DNA from: Bacteroides fluxus YIT 12057
GTDB lineage: Bacteria; Bacteroidota; Bacteroidia; Bacteroidales; Bacteroidaceae
Direction of reading: 5' to 3'
Assembly: GCF_000195635.1 (NCBI RefSeq)
Contig: NZ_GL882625.1
Span: 1 to 64,000 of the forward strand
DNA length: 64,000 nt
Both the position numbers and the translations under genes were made by a program. Every line of letters begins with the position of its first letter. Within the stretch, counting starts at the first letter, position 1. Under the pieces are notes generated by a model. It did not search any database. It was not told where the DNA came from and saw only the letters and a list, made by a program, of their open reading frames with translations. This document shows positions 31,304 through 40,617 of this stretch, piece by piece.

Positions 31304-34000
31304 TTAAAGCCCGTGTACCGTCTTCATCAGCTGCTCACCCAGACCGATGGTATAACCCTGTGATACAAACACTACCCGGTTAAATGTATCGGCAATGATA
31401 AATATCGGTAAGCTGTCTTTATGCCGTAACTTCATAGCCTCGGCTATTTGTCCGGAAATACCGTCTGTATCTATACCGTAAATAATAGTGGAAGGCAAAT
31501 CCGGGAAAGATTCCTTGACAAATTTCCTGGACTGCGCCTCATTCGGGAAGAGCAATACCATCTTCCGTCCCCATTTCTCCAAATCAGCCTTGAAAGCGGC
31601 GATGTCGCGCAATGCATGGTTGGTGGGTTCCTGGTTGACTCCCAAAATCCCCACTACAAAATACCCGCGGCCACAAGCCTGCAACAAGCTTTCCTTCGAC
31701 GGGACATCCGATGCAGTATCCTCGCGCAGCGGTGTGAAAAGAGACTCGGAATTGAAATTGCCGATCACTTGTACTTCATCCTTGCTTTCGCGCATCACCA
31801 ACTCGATATCGGTCGTTTTTCCCGGAAGCACGTTGAAAGCGGTCACCTTAGAAAGTACCGCACCACTTGCCAGACGGGTCCCGGTTACCAGAACATATTC
31901 CCCGGCGTCCAATGCCGTGCCCTCTTTCAACAAGTTGCTCCATGTGGCTCCGCCACCCATGTCGATATCACCTTCGTCATATGACAACAATTGCAAGTTA
32001 CCTTGCGGAGTGACCTTGGAAATAGTGAAATGGGAATAATACTTCGGATTATCCAGCAATTTGACAGGTGAATAGTTGGCAACAAGCTTACCTTTCAAAG
32101 AAACTCTTTCCTCCAGAAGGACAAGTTCTTCCGGATCAGAGTCCAAGTCCACATCTACCGCACCCTCATCGGTTATCAGCTGGACTTTGCCGGTCACTTC
32201 GTCAATACGTGCAGGGATGCCCATGCTGCGTGCCATGGAAACAAAGAATATATCGCGGCTGTGCGGATCCGCCACACGGGATTTCCATACTCCCTCCGGT
32301 GAAACAGGCGAGCCTCCCAGATTACAGTCCTTATCCACCCTGATATTCTCCGCTACCCAAGTGACCAACTTCATGGGCTGTGCCACATAGGTTTCCATAT
32401 CTTCCTTTGAAACGACCTTCTTGAAGAAAGATTTATACGGCGTCAACATTTCATTGCTTACACGCGGATTGCGGACATATCTGCGGAAATAGTCCGCACC
32501 GGTACGTACATTAGACTGCATATGGTCAACCAGCACTTCCAGACTGACGTCACGAAGATCTTTCGCGGAAATCCGTTGCAGGAGGTCAATGCCCCCTTTC
32601 TTGGACTTTTCAGAGCGCAGGCGGGTCATGAAATCACGGATGGTCCGATGATTGCCACGGGAAGCGACCAGGATTCTTACCGCTGCGTCTACATCCAGCT
32701 TGTACTGTCTTGCAAAAGTACGTGCCGCCTCTTCCGACATGAAAGTGGCAACATACCCGTTGCGGATGGAATCTTCGTAAGCCAGTCTCCTGTCGTTCTC
32801 CTCACGCTGCTCCGGTGTCACTTCGGGAAGGTTGGCGCTCTCTGCGGGAGGCACCACATCAATATCCATGGCAAAGTTATCCCCTTCTTTCCTGTCCAGT
32901 GTCACCGTCAACTCCGGCTGTTTGCCGAAAGAGAGCTTGGCAAAGCCAAAACGTCCATCCTTCGACGCCCACACCAACATGTCTCCTCTCCCTGCAGTCA
33001 GAGTACACATGCCGGAAGCATCAGTCTGCTTGGTGGCCACCGTATAGAATTCCGCATAATTATATAATTTGAACTCCACGCGTGCACCATCTACCGGATT
33101 TCCCTGCCCATCCTTCACTGTAACAGAAGCCTTGGCAGTCGGCGCATAGTTATCAATCACATTGATTTCCGTATAGTTGGGGGTTACGGACATGATTTCC
33201 TCTGCACCCTCATAACGCCCGAACACTTTGGTATGCATCAGCATCCCCCTGCTGGCAGGGGCATTGAACCATCCCAGATCAAGAACCGGTTCGGGTTCGC
33301 AAGCTCCGAGAAAATGCCATTTGCCATCGGCCCAGGCTTCCACCCATGCATGGTTATCGTCCGTATGCGCCCAACGCGGAGTATATACCTGCCGTGCAGG
33401 AATACCTACCGACCGCAAGGCAGCAACCAGCAAGGTGGATTCTTCTCCACAGCGTCCGTACGCAGTGCGTACCGTGGCCAGCGGAGAACTGGTACGGGCA
33501 TCGGAAGGCGTATAGATTGCTTTTTCATGGCACCAATGATTGACTTCCAGGATAGCCTCGTACAGGGAAAGAGATTTCACCCGGTCCTTCAGTTCTTCAT
33601 AGAACACAACCCGTGCGCTATCCAGATTTTCGTTATTCACCCGTGCAGGGAGTACAAAATGCCGGAAAATCTCTTCCGGGACAATCTTTCCCCAAGGCAT
33701 CTCTTTTTCCGCTTTCTGCGCGGCACGTACATTCATCAGATGAAACTCGCCCGGATAATCGGCTATATCGACCAGAGGCATATAAGCATAAAGAAACTCC
33801 AAGGCCTCCTGTTCATAAGTTGACAAGTCCGTATCAAAAATGGAAAACAATTCGCCCTGGGGCAACAAAGCCTTTCTCTGTTGAAAATCTTGTTCCACGC
33901 GTTGACGGTAAGAGGCATCCGTCATAAAGTGGGATTCACCGCAAGCGGTCAAAAGGCATATCAGCCCCAGAAGTCCAAGAAGTCGTGTAGTTCGTCTCAT
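31304..34000 (-). CDS. Large transglutaminase-fold lipoprotein
   Basis: An 898-residue predicted lipoprotein (signal with lipobox CLLTAC, Cys about 20). Residues 130-260 form a transglutaminase/protease-like fold: catalytic Cys in RTAYGRCGEESTLLVAALRSVGIPARQVY, His in DDNHAWVEAWADGKWHFLGACEPEP and a following Asp. Next comes a carboxypeptidase-regulatory-like beta domain (SVTVKDGQGNPVDGARVEFKLYNY near 291), then a helical and second beta-rich part that repeats a weaker transglutaminase-like segment (KSRVADPHSRDIFFVSMARSMGIPARID) and a thioredoxin-like end. Function unknown; surface or periplasmic. Confidence 0.85.
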   Translation of the reverse strand: MRRTTRLLGLLGLICLLTACGESHFMTDASYRQRVEQDFQQRKALLPQGELFSIFDTDLSTYEQEALEFLYAYMPLVDIADYPGEFHLMNVRAAQKAEKEMPWGKIVPEEIFRHFVLPARVNNENLDSARVVFYEELKDRVKSLSLYEAILEVNHWCHEKAIYTPSDARTSSPLATVRTAYGRCGEESTLLVAALRSVGIPARQVYTPRWAHTDDNHAWVEAWADGKWHFLGACEPEPVLDLGWFNAPASRGMLMHTKVFGRYEGAEEIMSVTPNYTEINVIDNYAPTAKASVTVKDGQGNPVDGARVEFKLYNYAEFYTVATKQTDASGMCTLTAGRGDMLVWASKDGRFGFAKLSFGKQPELTVTLDRKEGDNFAMDIDVVPPAESANLPEVTPEQREENDRRLAYEDSIRNGYVATFMSEEAARTFARQYKLDVDAAVRILVASRGNHRTIRDFMTRLRSEKSKKGGIDLLQRISAKDLRDVSLEVLVDHMQSNVRTGADYFRRYVRNPRVSNEMLTPYKSFFKKVVSKEDMETYVAQPMKLVTWVAENIRVDKDCNLGGSPVSPEGVWKSRVADPHSRDIFFVSMARSMGIPARIDEVTGKVQLITDEGAVDVDLDSDPEELVLLEERVSLKGKLVANYSPVKLLDNPKYYSHFTISKVTPQGNLQLLSYDEGDIDMGGGATWSNLLKEGTALDAGEYVLVTGTRLASGAVLSKVTAFNVLPGKTTDIELVMRESKDEVQVIGNFNSESLFTPLREDTASDVPSKESLLQACGRGYFVVGILGVNQEPTNHALRDIAAFKADLEKWGRKMVLLFPNEAQSRKFVKESFPDLPSTIIYGIDTDGISGQIAEAMKLRHKDSLPIFIIADTFNRVVFVSQGYTIGLGEQLMKTVHGL

Positions 34001-34029
34001 AATACATATTTATTATTAAGGTTGGACTG

Positions 34030-34037
34030 CAAAAATA
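34030..34037 (-). promoter_or_regulatory. Bacteroides -7 box TATTTTTG (minus strand)
   Basis: Plus-strand CAAAAATA, 29 bp before the lipoprotein ATG at 34000. Confidence 0.6.
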
Positions 34038-34194
34038 GGGATTATATTTGAATTCTTATTTCGAATAAAGAAAAAGTGGAGTTTCTGTAACCGTTCTGTA
34101 ATATCTGAATAGCAAAAACAGGGGAATTCACCCCTATAATGGATATTATACGAATATTTTTTATGTTATAGAACATGTTTTCAAGAACAATTCG

Positions 34195-34202
34195 TATCTT
34201 TG
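34195..34202 (+). promoter_or_regulatory. Bacteroides -7 box TATCTTTG
   Basis: TATCTTTG, 76 bp before the small ORF at 34279; clear promoter of a short transcription unit ending at 34480. Confidence 0.65.
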
Positions 34203-34278
34203 CAGTGTTAATAAGAGAAAACAATAAAAGATGTAGAATCCGCTTTCCGAAACGCGGGAAGCAAAAAAAAAGACGATT

Positions 34279-34416
34279 ATGAAAAAGAATGCAAATGAAA
34301 TTTTTATGTTACAGTACCGTATCAAACGCTATCAAGCAATGGGAAACGGAACTATGTGCCAAGCTTTGAATGGCAAACTTCAAAAACTGCTTGCAAAGCA
34401 GTCCATTACCATGTAA
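34279..34416 (+). CDS. 45-residue basic small protein
   Basis: An ATG-to-TAA frame of 45 codons, beginning MKKNANEIFMLQYRIKRYQA and ending LAKQSITM. It is basic (about 9 Lys/Arg to 1 Glu), helical in prediction, with four internal Met and one Cys, and no export signal. It is the only sizeable frame between its own promoter (34195-34202) and a strong terminator (34442-34480), which supports it as a real gene or as a coding sRNA. I do not recognise a family. Confidence 0.6.
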   Translation: MKKNANEIFMLQYRIKRYQAMGNGTMCQALNGKLQKLLAKQSITM

Positions 34417-34441
34417 ACAACACCTTTAAATAAAATGAATG

Positions 34442-34480
34442 AGGGCGGAAAACGATGCAGTTTTCCGCCCTTGTCTTTTT
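34442..34480 (+). terminator. Strong intrinsic terminator
   Basis: 12-bp stem AGGGCGGAAAAC (34442-34453) with GTTTTCCGCCCT (34460-34471), then TTGTCTTTTT. Located 25 bp after the small ORF; could also stop the convergent YccF gene on the minus strand. Confidence 0.85.
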
Positions 34481-34492
34481 AATAGGCACCAC

Positions 34493-34867
34493 TCAAACCG
34501 TCACTATGTCTTTTCCAAAAGGAGTGAGTGCCAAAGCAGCCAATTTAAAATGCTGCATTCCAAAGGGAATGCCGATAATGGTAATGCACAACAGCACTCC
34601 GAATCCCAAATGAGAAAGACTAATCCAAATGCCGCCCAGGAATATCCACAACACATTCATCAATAGATAGAGGCAGCCGCTTGAACGTTCTCCGCTACGC
34701 ACCTCCTTGCCGAAAGGCCACAAGGCAAGTCCTGCCATCTTCATGGTCTGCATGCCGAAAGGAATACCGACAATAGTAATCATCAGCAAAAGACTGGCCA
34801 ACACATACTCAACGGCAGTGAAAATACCGCCGAATACCAACCATAATACATTCATCAAACATCCCAT
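34493..34867 (-). CDS. YccF domain-containing membrane protein
   Basis: A 124-residue inner-membrane protein with two copies of the YccF (DUF307) unit: CLMNVLWLVFGGIFTAVEYVLASLLLMITIVGIPFGMQTMKMA (about 3-46) and LMNVLWIFLGGIWISLSHLGFGVLLCITIIGIPFGMQHFKLA (about 68-110). Each unit has paired membrane segments and an IPFGMQ motif. The ATG at 34867 is chosen; the GTG at 34894 overlaps the promoter. Function unknown. Confidence 0.88.
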   Translation of the reverse strand: MGCLMNVLWLVFGGIFTAVEYVLASLLLMITIVGIPFGMQTMKMAGLALWPFGKEVRSGERSSGCLYLLMNVLWIFLGGIWISLSHLGFGVLLCITIIGIPFGMQHFKLAALALTPFGKDIVTV

Positions 34868-34893
34868 ACGCCCATCTCTTTTAGTTATAAACA

Positions 34894-34901
34894 CAAATAT
34901 A
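34894..34901 (-). promoter_or_regulatory. Bacteroides -7 box TATATTTG (minus strand)
   Basis: Plus-strand CAAATATA, 26 bp before the YccF ATG. Confidence 0.55.
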
Positions 34902-34930
34902 TAATAAATTCTCGATATGACAAACCTTGC

Positions 34931-36019
34931 TCACCAATCACTGAACTCAAAACTCAGCTGTTCCCATACCCCTCCCTTCTCTTCCCCCTCCTCACGCGGA
35001 TTGGAGACAGACAGCCCGATCAAGCGAATGGGATGTTGCTCATAATCCACTTCATTCAATAATTGTTTTGCCAAAGGCAGAATGACATCCAGGGATATCA
35101 GTTCTCTGGATTGGGTAATGCTACGGGTTATCTGATTAAAGTCATGAAACTTGATTTTCAATGTCAACGTATTCCCCCGGAAGTTTTTATGCTCCAGACG
35201 TCCCACCAGCTCAACCGCAACATGATATAATTCGATGATGACCGAAGAGCGTCTATTTATGTCCCTCTCCAAAGTATGCTCGCACCCGATGGATTTACGG
35301 ATACGCACCGCCTCTACGGGACGCAGGTCAATTCCCCGTGCAAAGTCATGATAAGCAGCCCCTACCTTGCCAAATTCGCGGATCAGCATATCCAAGGAAC
35401 GGGCACGTAACTGTTCTCCGTTATGGATGCCGAGAAGATGCATCTTCTTTGCCGTCACCGGTCCCACTCCCCAAAAACTCTCGATAGGCAACCGGGCTAT
35501 AAACTCCAGGGCCTGGTCGGGATGAATCGTACAGAGTCCGTCGGGCTTGCGGTAATCCGAAGCTATCTTGGCCAGAAACTTATTATAGGACACGCCGGCC
35601 GAAGCAACCAAATTCAACCGTTCTTTTATCTTCTGTTTAAGTTCCTTGGCAATATCCACAGCCAGCGAAATGCCGGGTTTGTTTTCCGTCACATCCAGAA
35701 AAGCCTCATCCAGAGAAAGAGGCTCGACGATATCGGTATATTCATGGAATATTTCATGTATCTGGCGGGAAACGGATTTATACGCTTCCATCCTCCCCGG
35801 AATGAAGATGAGCTGGGGACAGAGGCGCTTTGCTTTCTGCGACGACATGGCTGAACGCACTCCGAAACGACGCGCCTCATAACTGGCCGCAGCCACTACT
35901 CCCCGCTCTTCCGCATGCCCCACGGCAATCGGTTTGCCTCGCAACCCGGGATTATCCCGCTGCTCCACCGAAGCGTAAAACGCATCCATGTCTATGTGAA
36001 TAATCTTTCGTCCGGTCAT
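34931..36019 (-). CDS. dinB: DNA polymerase IV
   Basis: A 362-residue Y-family translesion polymerase. Motifs: IIHIDMDAFYASVEQRDNP at 6-24 (first metal Asp and steric gate Phe-Tyr), GVVAAASYEARRFGVRSAMSS near 39, EPLSLDEAFLDVT near 99 (catalytic Asp-Glu), LKQKIKERLNLVASAGVSYNKFLAKIASDYRKPDGLCTI near 127, and helix-hairpin-helix GVGPVTAKKMHLLGI near 181. The C-terminal little-finger domain follows. It lies 42 bp downstream of the MATE gene on the same strand. Confidence 0.95.
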   Translation of the reverse strand: MTGRKIIHIDMDAFYASVEQRDNPGLRGKPIAVGHAEERGVVAAASYEARRFGVRSAMSSQKAKRLCPQLIFIPGRMEAYKSVSRQIHEIFHEYTDIVEPLSLDEAFLDVTENKPGISLAVDIAKELKQKIKERLNLVASAGVSYNKFLAKIASDYRKPDGLCTIHPDQALEFIARLPIESFWGVGPVTAKKMHLLGIHNGEQLRARSLDMLIREFGKVGAAYHDFARGIDLRPVEAVRIRKSIGCEHTLERDINRRSSVIIELYHVAVELVGRLEHKNFRGNTLTLKIKFHDFNQITRSITQSRELISLDVILPLAKQLLNEVDYEQHPIRLIGLSVSNPREEGEEKGGVWEQLSFEFSDW

Positions 36020-36061
36020 CGTAACTTCAGTTGCCTATCTTCACTTTCGAGTAAAGATACA

Positions 36062-37408
36062 CTAATTTTTCTTCATGGACAATATCCGGCGATAAACATA
36101 AATAAAGGCCGGTATCAGGAAAGCGTCCGCAAAGACCCATGCAGTGGGATCACCGAAGCAGACAGCTACATAGCCGAATGCAGGTACAGCCAGCAAGCTG
36201 ACCAATATACGCGCAATCATCTCCGAAACACCGGAAAGCATGGCAAGATTTGTAAAGCCAACCCCCTGGATCGTATAGCGCAATATGCACAGCAAGCCCA
36301 AAACCGGAAAGAAGGAAACGGATATATGCAGGAACAACTCCGTATCTTTCAGAATCTCAAATTCAGAAGCTTCAACGAAAAGCAAGGCAAATGTTCCGGC
36401 TCCCGACATCAATACACAGAAAGTAAATGCCCAGTAAATGATCATCATCAAGGCACTTGCCTTCACTCCCGACCAAATACGCTCCGGTTTGCCCGCACCA
36501 TAATTCTGCCCGCTATAAGTTGCCATCGCCATTCCCAGACTCTCGAAAGGACACATAAAGAACATCTTGATACGCATGGCGGCAGTGAATGCGGCAACGC
36601 AAGCCGTTCCCAAAGCATTATTGGCGCTTTGCAGCATGATGCTGCCGATGGCCGTAATGGAGAACTGCAATCCCATCGGCACACCGATGTACATCAGAGT
36701 CTTTGCCAAGGCTCCGTCGAACTTCCTTTCGGCAGGAGTGATTCTCAACATGTCAAAGTGCCGTACCATATAGAAGTAACACAATACAGCCGACACGCCT
36801 TGCGAAAAGACCGTGGCGATGGCCGCCCCCGCCACCCCCCAATCCAATATAAGGATACAGAACAAATCGAGCAGGACATTCAATACCGTCGAGAAAAGCA
36901 GAAACCAGAACGGCGTCTTGCTGTCTCCCAAAGCACGGATAATACTGGACAGCAAATTATAAAAAAAAGTGCAGGGAACCCCAATAAAGGTAATCAGCAG
37001 GTAATAGTAGGCTCCCGTAAATATATTCTCCGGCGTACTCATCATACGCAGAATATCAGCGCAAAAAAGGCTTGTGACTATGGCAATCACGACTGACATG
37101 ACTGTAGCCAACTGCAAGCTGACAGCCACATAACGGCGCATCGTGCCATAATCCCTTGCACCAAACTTCTGTGCCACCGGAATGCCGAAACCTCCGCAAC
37201 ATCCATTACAAAAACCCAGAATGAGGAAAACGACCGAAGTACTTGCCCCGACCGAAGCCAGAGCGTCTATTCCTAAAAACTTACCTACAATCGCTGCATC
37301 TACCAGCGAATAAGTCTGTTGTAGCAGGTTACCCAACAACAGAGGTAACGTAAAATTGAAAATCAGCGGAAGCGCCTTGCCCTCCGTCATTTCTCTAGAT
37401 GTAGCCAT
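36062..37408 (-). CDS. MATE family efflux transporter
   Basis: A 448-residue, 12-helix cation-coupled drug/metabolite exporter of the MatE type. It starts MTEGKALPLIFNFTLPLLLGNLLQQTYSLVDAAIVGKFLG, a hallmark of this branch, and contains VAQKFGARDYGTM and the second-half repeat LKTL..MQFSITAIGSIMLQ. I set the start at 37408; the GTG at 37435 lies upstream of the expected transcription start. Substrate unknown. Shares a unit with dinB. Confidence 0.92.
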   Translation of the reverse strand: MATSREMTEGKALPLIFNFTLPLLLGNLLQQTYSLVDAAIVGKFLGIDALASVGASTSVVFLILGFCNGCCGGFGIPVAQKFGARDYGTMRRYVAVSLQLATVMSVVIAIVTSLFCADILRMMSTPENIFTGAYYYLLITFIGVPCTFFYNLLSSIIRALGDSKTPFWFLLFSTVLNVLLDLFCILILDWGVAGAAIATVFSQGVSAVLCYFYMVRHFDMLRITPAERKFDGALAKTLMYIGVPMGLQFSITAIGSIMLQSANNALGTACVAAFTAAMRIKMFFMCPFESLGMAMATYSGQNYGAGKPERIWSGVKASALMMIIYWAFTFCVLMSGAGTFALLFVEASEFEILKDTELFLHISVSFFPVLGLLCILRYTIQGVGFTNLAMLSGVSEMIARILVSLLAVPAFGYVAVCFGDPTAWVFADAFLIPAFIYVYRRILSMKKN

Positions 37409-37435
37409 AAATCTGATGTCCCTAAAATCGGGCAC

Positions 37436-37443
37436 AAAAGTAA
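37436..37443 (-). promoter_or_regulatory. Bacteroides -7 box TACTTTTG (minus strand)
   Basis: Plus-strand CAAAAGTA, 27 bp before the MATE ATG at 37408; excludes the earlier GTG. Confidence 0.6.
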
Positions 37444-37491
37444 CAAAAGATGTGTTCAGGAGAATTGATGCATATCAAAAGATTACCCTTT

Positions 37492-38202
37492 TCATAATTG
37501 TCCGTAATCTTTCAGCACGGCACTGTGAGCCAGATAATCAGGTACTTCAGCGTAAATATACATCACGCTTCCTCCCTTGATGGCATCAATGATGGGACGG
37601 GAAAGTTTTTGCGGGACGGCAGGACATCCGAAACTTCTGCCCAGGCGTCCTCCCTTGCTCACTACCGAAGGGTTGGCGTAGGCTGCTCCGTGCATGACAA
37701 TGGCACGTTCACGAGCCCGATCATTGATGCCTTTCTCCAATCCATTCAAAATCAGTGAATATCCGTTTTTCCCTTGATAGGTGGCCTCCGTAAGGTAGAA
37801 GCCCAACGAACTTTTATAAGAGCCGTATTCATTGGAAAAGGAAGTGGCATAGGTGTCTCCACTATTTTTCCCATGGGAAACGACTGACGAGAAAAGTAAC
37901 TTACGCTGTTTCATATCAAAGACATACAGACGCTTTTCTGTAGAAGGGCGGGAAAAATCAATCAAAGTAAGTACCTCCCGCTTCCGGCCCTCTATTTTAT
38001 TATATCCCGCCACCGCCTGCCGGAAAGCTTTCCAGTTTACTATCCCCTCCAAATTCATGGAACGATAAAGATCGGCACAGGCCCTGGCTTCAGTCATAGC
38101 TCCCGGACCCGGTGCCTCTGCCATACCAACCGGCGGCTTGCCTCCCAAAAACAGGGAACAAGGAACAAACAGAAGTACAATGAACAAGATAAATCGTTGC
38201 AT
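37492..38202 (-). CDS. Murein L,D-transpeptidase catalytic domain protein (YkuD_2)
   Basis: A 236-residue exported protein (signal peptide about 1-20) of the YkuD_2 (PF13645) family, which modifies peptidoglycan cross-links. It shows DFSRPSTEKRLYVFDMKQRKLLFSSVVSHGKNSG near 83, GFYLTEATYQGKNGYSLILNGLE near 137, and the catalytic His and Cys in IVMHGAAYANPS near 174 and GRSFGCPAVP near 193. It is followed upstream by a second L,D-transpeptidase-like gene on the same strand, each with its own -7 box. Confidence 0.9.
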   Translation of the reverse strand: MQRFILFIVLLFVPCSLFLGGKPPVGMAEAPGPGAMTEARACADLYRSMNLEGIVNWKAFRQAVAGYNKIEGRKREVLTLIDFSRPSTEKRLYVFDMKQRKLLFSSVVSHGKNSGDTYATSFSNEYGSYKSSLGFYLTEATYQGKNGYSLILNGLEKGINDRARERAIVMHGAAYANPSVVSKGGRLGRSFGCPAVPQKLSRPIIDAIKGGSVMYIYAEVPDYLAHSAVLKDYGQL

Positions 38203-38230
38203 ACTTTTTCTAAGCGGACAATAACGGCGG

Positions 38231-38238
38231 CAAAGTTA
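38231..38238 (-). promoter_or_regulatory. Bacteroides -7 box TAACTTTG (minus strand)
   Basis: Plus-strand CAAAGTTA, 28 bp before the YkuD_2 gene. Confidence 0.6.
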
Positions 38239-38286
38239 GGTATTTTCCTCATACATCTATTACACAGATAGTTAAAAAAGACAAGT

Positions 38287-39327
38287 CTATTCAATAACTA
38301 CCACCAGAGAATGCTCTACAGGCGCCCAGTCAAAAACAAACTTGGCATGCGAGGTAGCATTGCGCACGCACATATGCGAGCGGGGCGTCGTCCCCAATGA
38401 CCAACTATACTCTATCATAGAAGTACGGGGTACGTTGACCGGCACTCCATGAATATAGGCTCCATTCGTGAAACGGCTGGCATAAGGTGCATACCCTCCC
38501 GTTGCCGCAGAACCATCTTTCAAAAAGACCATACGCGACTTCTTCTGCTGAAGCAGGTACATCCCCAACGGCGTTTCCTGTGCATAGGGTGGAGCATATC
38601 GTCCGGTAGTGGCCGGATTCATGCTGCGTATTTTCCACTCACCATCCCCGGTACGTTCCAGCGTAGTGATATTCTGGTCCAAACGATCTACAAAAATCAC
38701 ATGGTTAAAAACGGTAGTATCACCCAGCAACTTCAAGTAACGGCGGGGTGCCAGCCATTCATCTTCAAGAGTAACGGGACGTATCCGGCAGAAACTCCCT
38801 TCCTCTCCCGTCAGATGCGCCAAGGTCCCGTCTCTTCCATAACGTTCGGGCACCACCGTATCAGCAGGCAGGTACAACGGAACGGACTGATAACGTTCCA
38901 CGCCTAACGTATCAGACACACGGCGATAAGCATCTCTGACAAACTTACGCACCAACGGAGCCTCCCGGTTCAAATTCTTATAATTCTGCAATACCACCCA
39001 TCTTGCCGTGTCCCGCTGCATATTCTCAATATAGGCCAGACAATTACGAATCACTTCCCACTTGAAGGAACGTACCGTATCCTTATACGGATAAGAATCT
39101 TCCAGCGTATATTTATCGTACAACAGTTCTTTAGCAAGGGTTATCTCGTCAGCTGTCAATAACTTTTCTTGAAAAGGGAGTTCCACCACTACCGTATCGG
39201 CTGAAGTGGAGTCCGGCAGGATTGCCTCCGGCACAACAATGAATGCAGATTGTCCCTGCCTCCCATTACAGGCGGCAAGGACAAAATACAAGACAGCCAT
39301 AAAGGCTAAAAGGGAGTTATGTTTCAT
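38287..39327 (-). CDS. L,D-transpeptidase (YkuD) lipoprotein
   Basis: A 346-residue lipoprotein (lipobox FVLAAC, Cys 20) with a 200-residue family-specific N-terminal part and a C-terminal YkuD domain. The latter begins INRSM-like MNPATTGRYAPPYAQETPLGMYLLQ near 236 and carries AYIHGVP near 289 (His) and SHMCVRNATSHAKFVFDW near 313-330 (catalytic Cys and Arg). It should form 3-3 cross-links or attach proteins to murein. Distinct type from the adjacent YkuD_2 gene. Confidence 0.88.
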   Translation of the reverse strand: MKHNSLLAFMAVLYFVLAACNGRQGQSAFIVVPEAILPDSTSADTVVVELPFQEKLLTADEITLAKELLYDKYTLEDSYPYKDTVRSFKWEVIRNCLAYIENMQRDTARWVVLQNYKNLNREAPLVRKFVRDAYRRVSDTLGVERYQSVPLYLPADTVVPERYGRDGTLAHLTGEEGSFCRIRPVTLEDEWLAPRRYLKLLGDTTVFNHVIFVDRLDQNITTLERTGDGEWKIRSMNPATTGRYAPPYAQETPLGMYLLQQKKSRMVFLKDGSAATGGYAPYASRFTNGAYIHGVPVNVPRTSMIEYSWSLGTTPRSHMCVRNATSHAKFVFDWAPVEHSLVVVIE

Positions 39328-39389
39328 CTTGACGAAATTTATTTTAGGGGATTGTCCATAAGTAACATGATATATTTATCCCTACAGAA

Positions 39390-39397
39390 CAAAGATA
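39390..39397 (-). promoter_or_regulatory. Bacteroides -7 box TATCTTTG (minus strand)
   Basis: Plus-strand CAAAGATA, 62 bp before the YkuD lipoprotein ATG. Confidence 0.55.
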
Positions 39398-39497
39398 TAT
39401 TTTTTTTTAATGAATAACGACTATCCCCTGATAATTGTTGACGCCCGCATGAAACAATTATAAAACTGCCGGCAGAAATCAGACTCTGCCCGCCTGC

Positions 39498-40586
39498 TTA
39501 ATATTTACATTCCCGGATAACCTCTATCAGCCGTTTGAAATCCTCCGGATAAACATCTCCGATATTACCGACGCGGAAAGTATCAGCCTGTGAAATTTTG
39601 CCCGGATAAATCACAAAACCCCTCTCTTTCAACTGTACATAGAAAGACTTAAAATCAAAATCCTCATTCGGATAAAGAAAAGAAGTGATGACCGGTGACT
39701 GAATTGCATCCGGAAGCAATGTCTTGAAACCCAAGGAACGCATCCCACTGACCAGTACCTCATGATTCTCGCAATATCTATTATGACGTGCTTCAACTCC
39801 ACCTTCATCCGCCAATTCATCCATAGCCTGCTTGAAAGCACGAACCACGTGCGTAGGAGAAGTGAAACGCCATTTCCCATGTCCCTTTTCCATAGCCTCC
39901 CATTGGTCGTAAATATCAAGTGACAAGGATTTAGACACCCCCTTGCAATGCATCAGTTCCGACTTGCGAGCTATAATGAAACCAAATCCCGGAACTCCCT
40001 GGATACATTTGTTGGCACTGCTGATGAGAAAATCTATACCTAGCCTCTGCACGTCCAAAGGAACTCCGCCAAAGCTACTCATAGCATCTACTATCAGTTT
40101 CTTTCCATGTATTTTCACGAGGTGTGCAATCTCTTCCAACGGATTCAGCACACCGGTGGTCGTTTCACAATGTACCACAGCCACATGAGTAATCTCTGCA
40201 TTATGTGACAGATAATCATCTACATAGCTGACAGAAACCTGTTCCGTTTCATCAAAAGCCAGCATATCGTAACTGATGCCATGATATTCGGCGATATTCC
40301 CCATACGGTCACCATAGGCACCGTTACTCAAGATAAGAAGCTTGTCACCCGGCTTTATGACACTTCCGATAACCGCTTCCACGCAATATGTTCCACTGCC
40401 TTGTAAAAGGATGGAAGTATATTCATCGGTATGGCCGGTAGCCAGGGCAACAAGCGATTTGCGGATTTCTTCCACAATATGCACGTTATAGTCTTCATCC
40501 CATGTACACCAGTCGGTCAACATAGCTTCTTTGACTGTTTCGGAGGTAGTGAGGGGACCGGGGGTCAATAAAATGTATGGTTTCAT
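39498..40586 (-). CDS. phnW: 2-aminoethylphosphonate--pyruvate transaminase
   Basis: A 362-residue PLP aminotransferase that converts 2-aminoethylphosphonate (2-AEP) plus pyruvate to phosphonoacetaldehyde plus alanine. It opens [31 protein letters not shown], specific for PhnW, with [15 protein letters not shown] near 64, [19 protein letters not shown] near 137, [13 protein letters not shown] near 164 and the Schiff-base Lys in [15 protein letters not shown] near 186. It is 31 bp after phnX in a three-gene operon. Confidence 0.95.
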   Translation of the reverse strand: MKPYILLTPGPLTTSETVKEAMLTDWCTWDEDYNVHIVEEIRKSLVALATGHTDEYTSILLQGSGTYCVEAVIGSVIKPGDKLLILSNGAYGDRMGNIAEYHGISYDMLAFDETEQVSVSYVDDYLSHNAEITHVAVVHCETTTGVLNPLEEIAHLVKIHGKKLIVDAMSSFGGVPLDVQRLGIDFLISSANKCIQGVPGFGFIIARKSELMHCKGVSKSLSLDIYDQWEAMEKGHGKWRFTSPTHVVRAFKQAMDELADEGGVEARHNRYCENHEVLVSGMRSLGFKTLLPDAIQSPVITSFLYPNEDFDFKSFYVQLKERGFVIYPGKISQADTFRVGNIGDVYPEDFKRLIEVIRECKY

Positions 40587-40617
40587 CTGTTTCTAAGTTT
40601 TAAGTTTATCAATTATT

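Noticed and set aside
35915-37096. A plus-strand open frame of 393 codons opposite the MATE gene
   Set aside because: Composition is low-complexity-like (His/Gln/Arg-rich) and lacks any recognisable fold, while the minus strand carries a well-marked 12-helix transporter.
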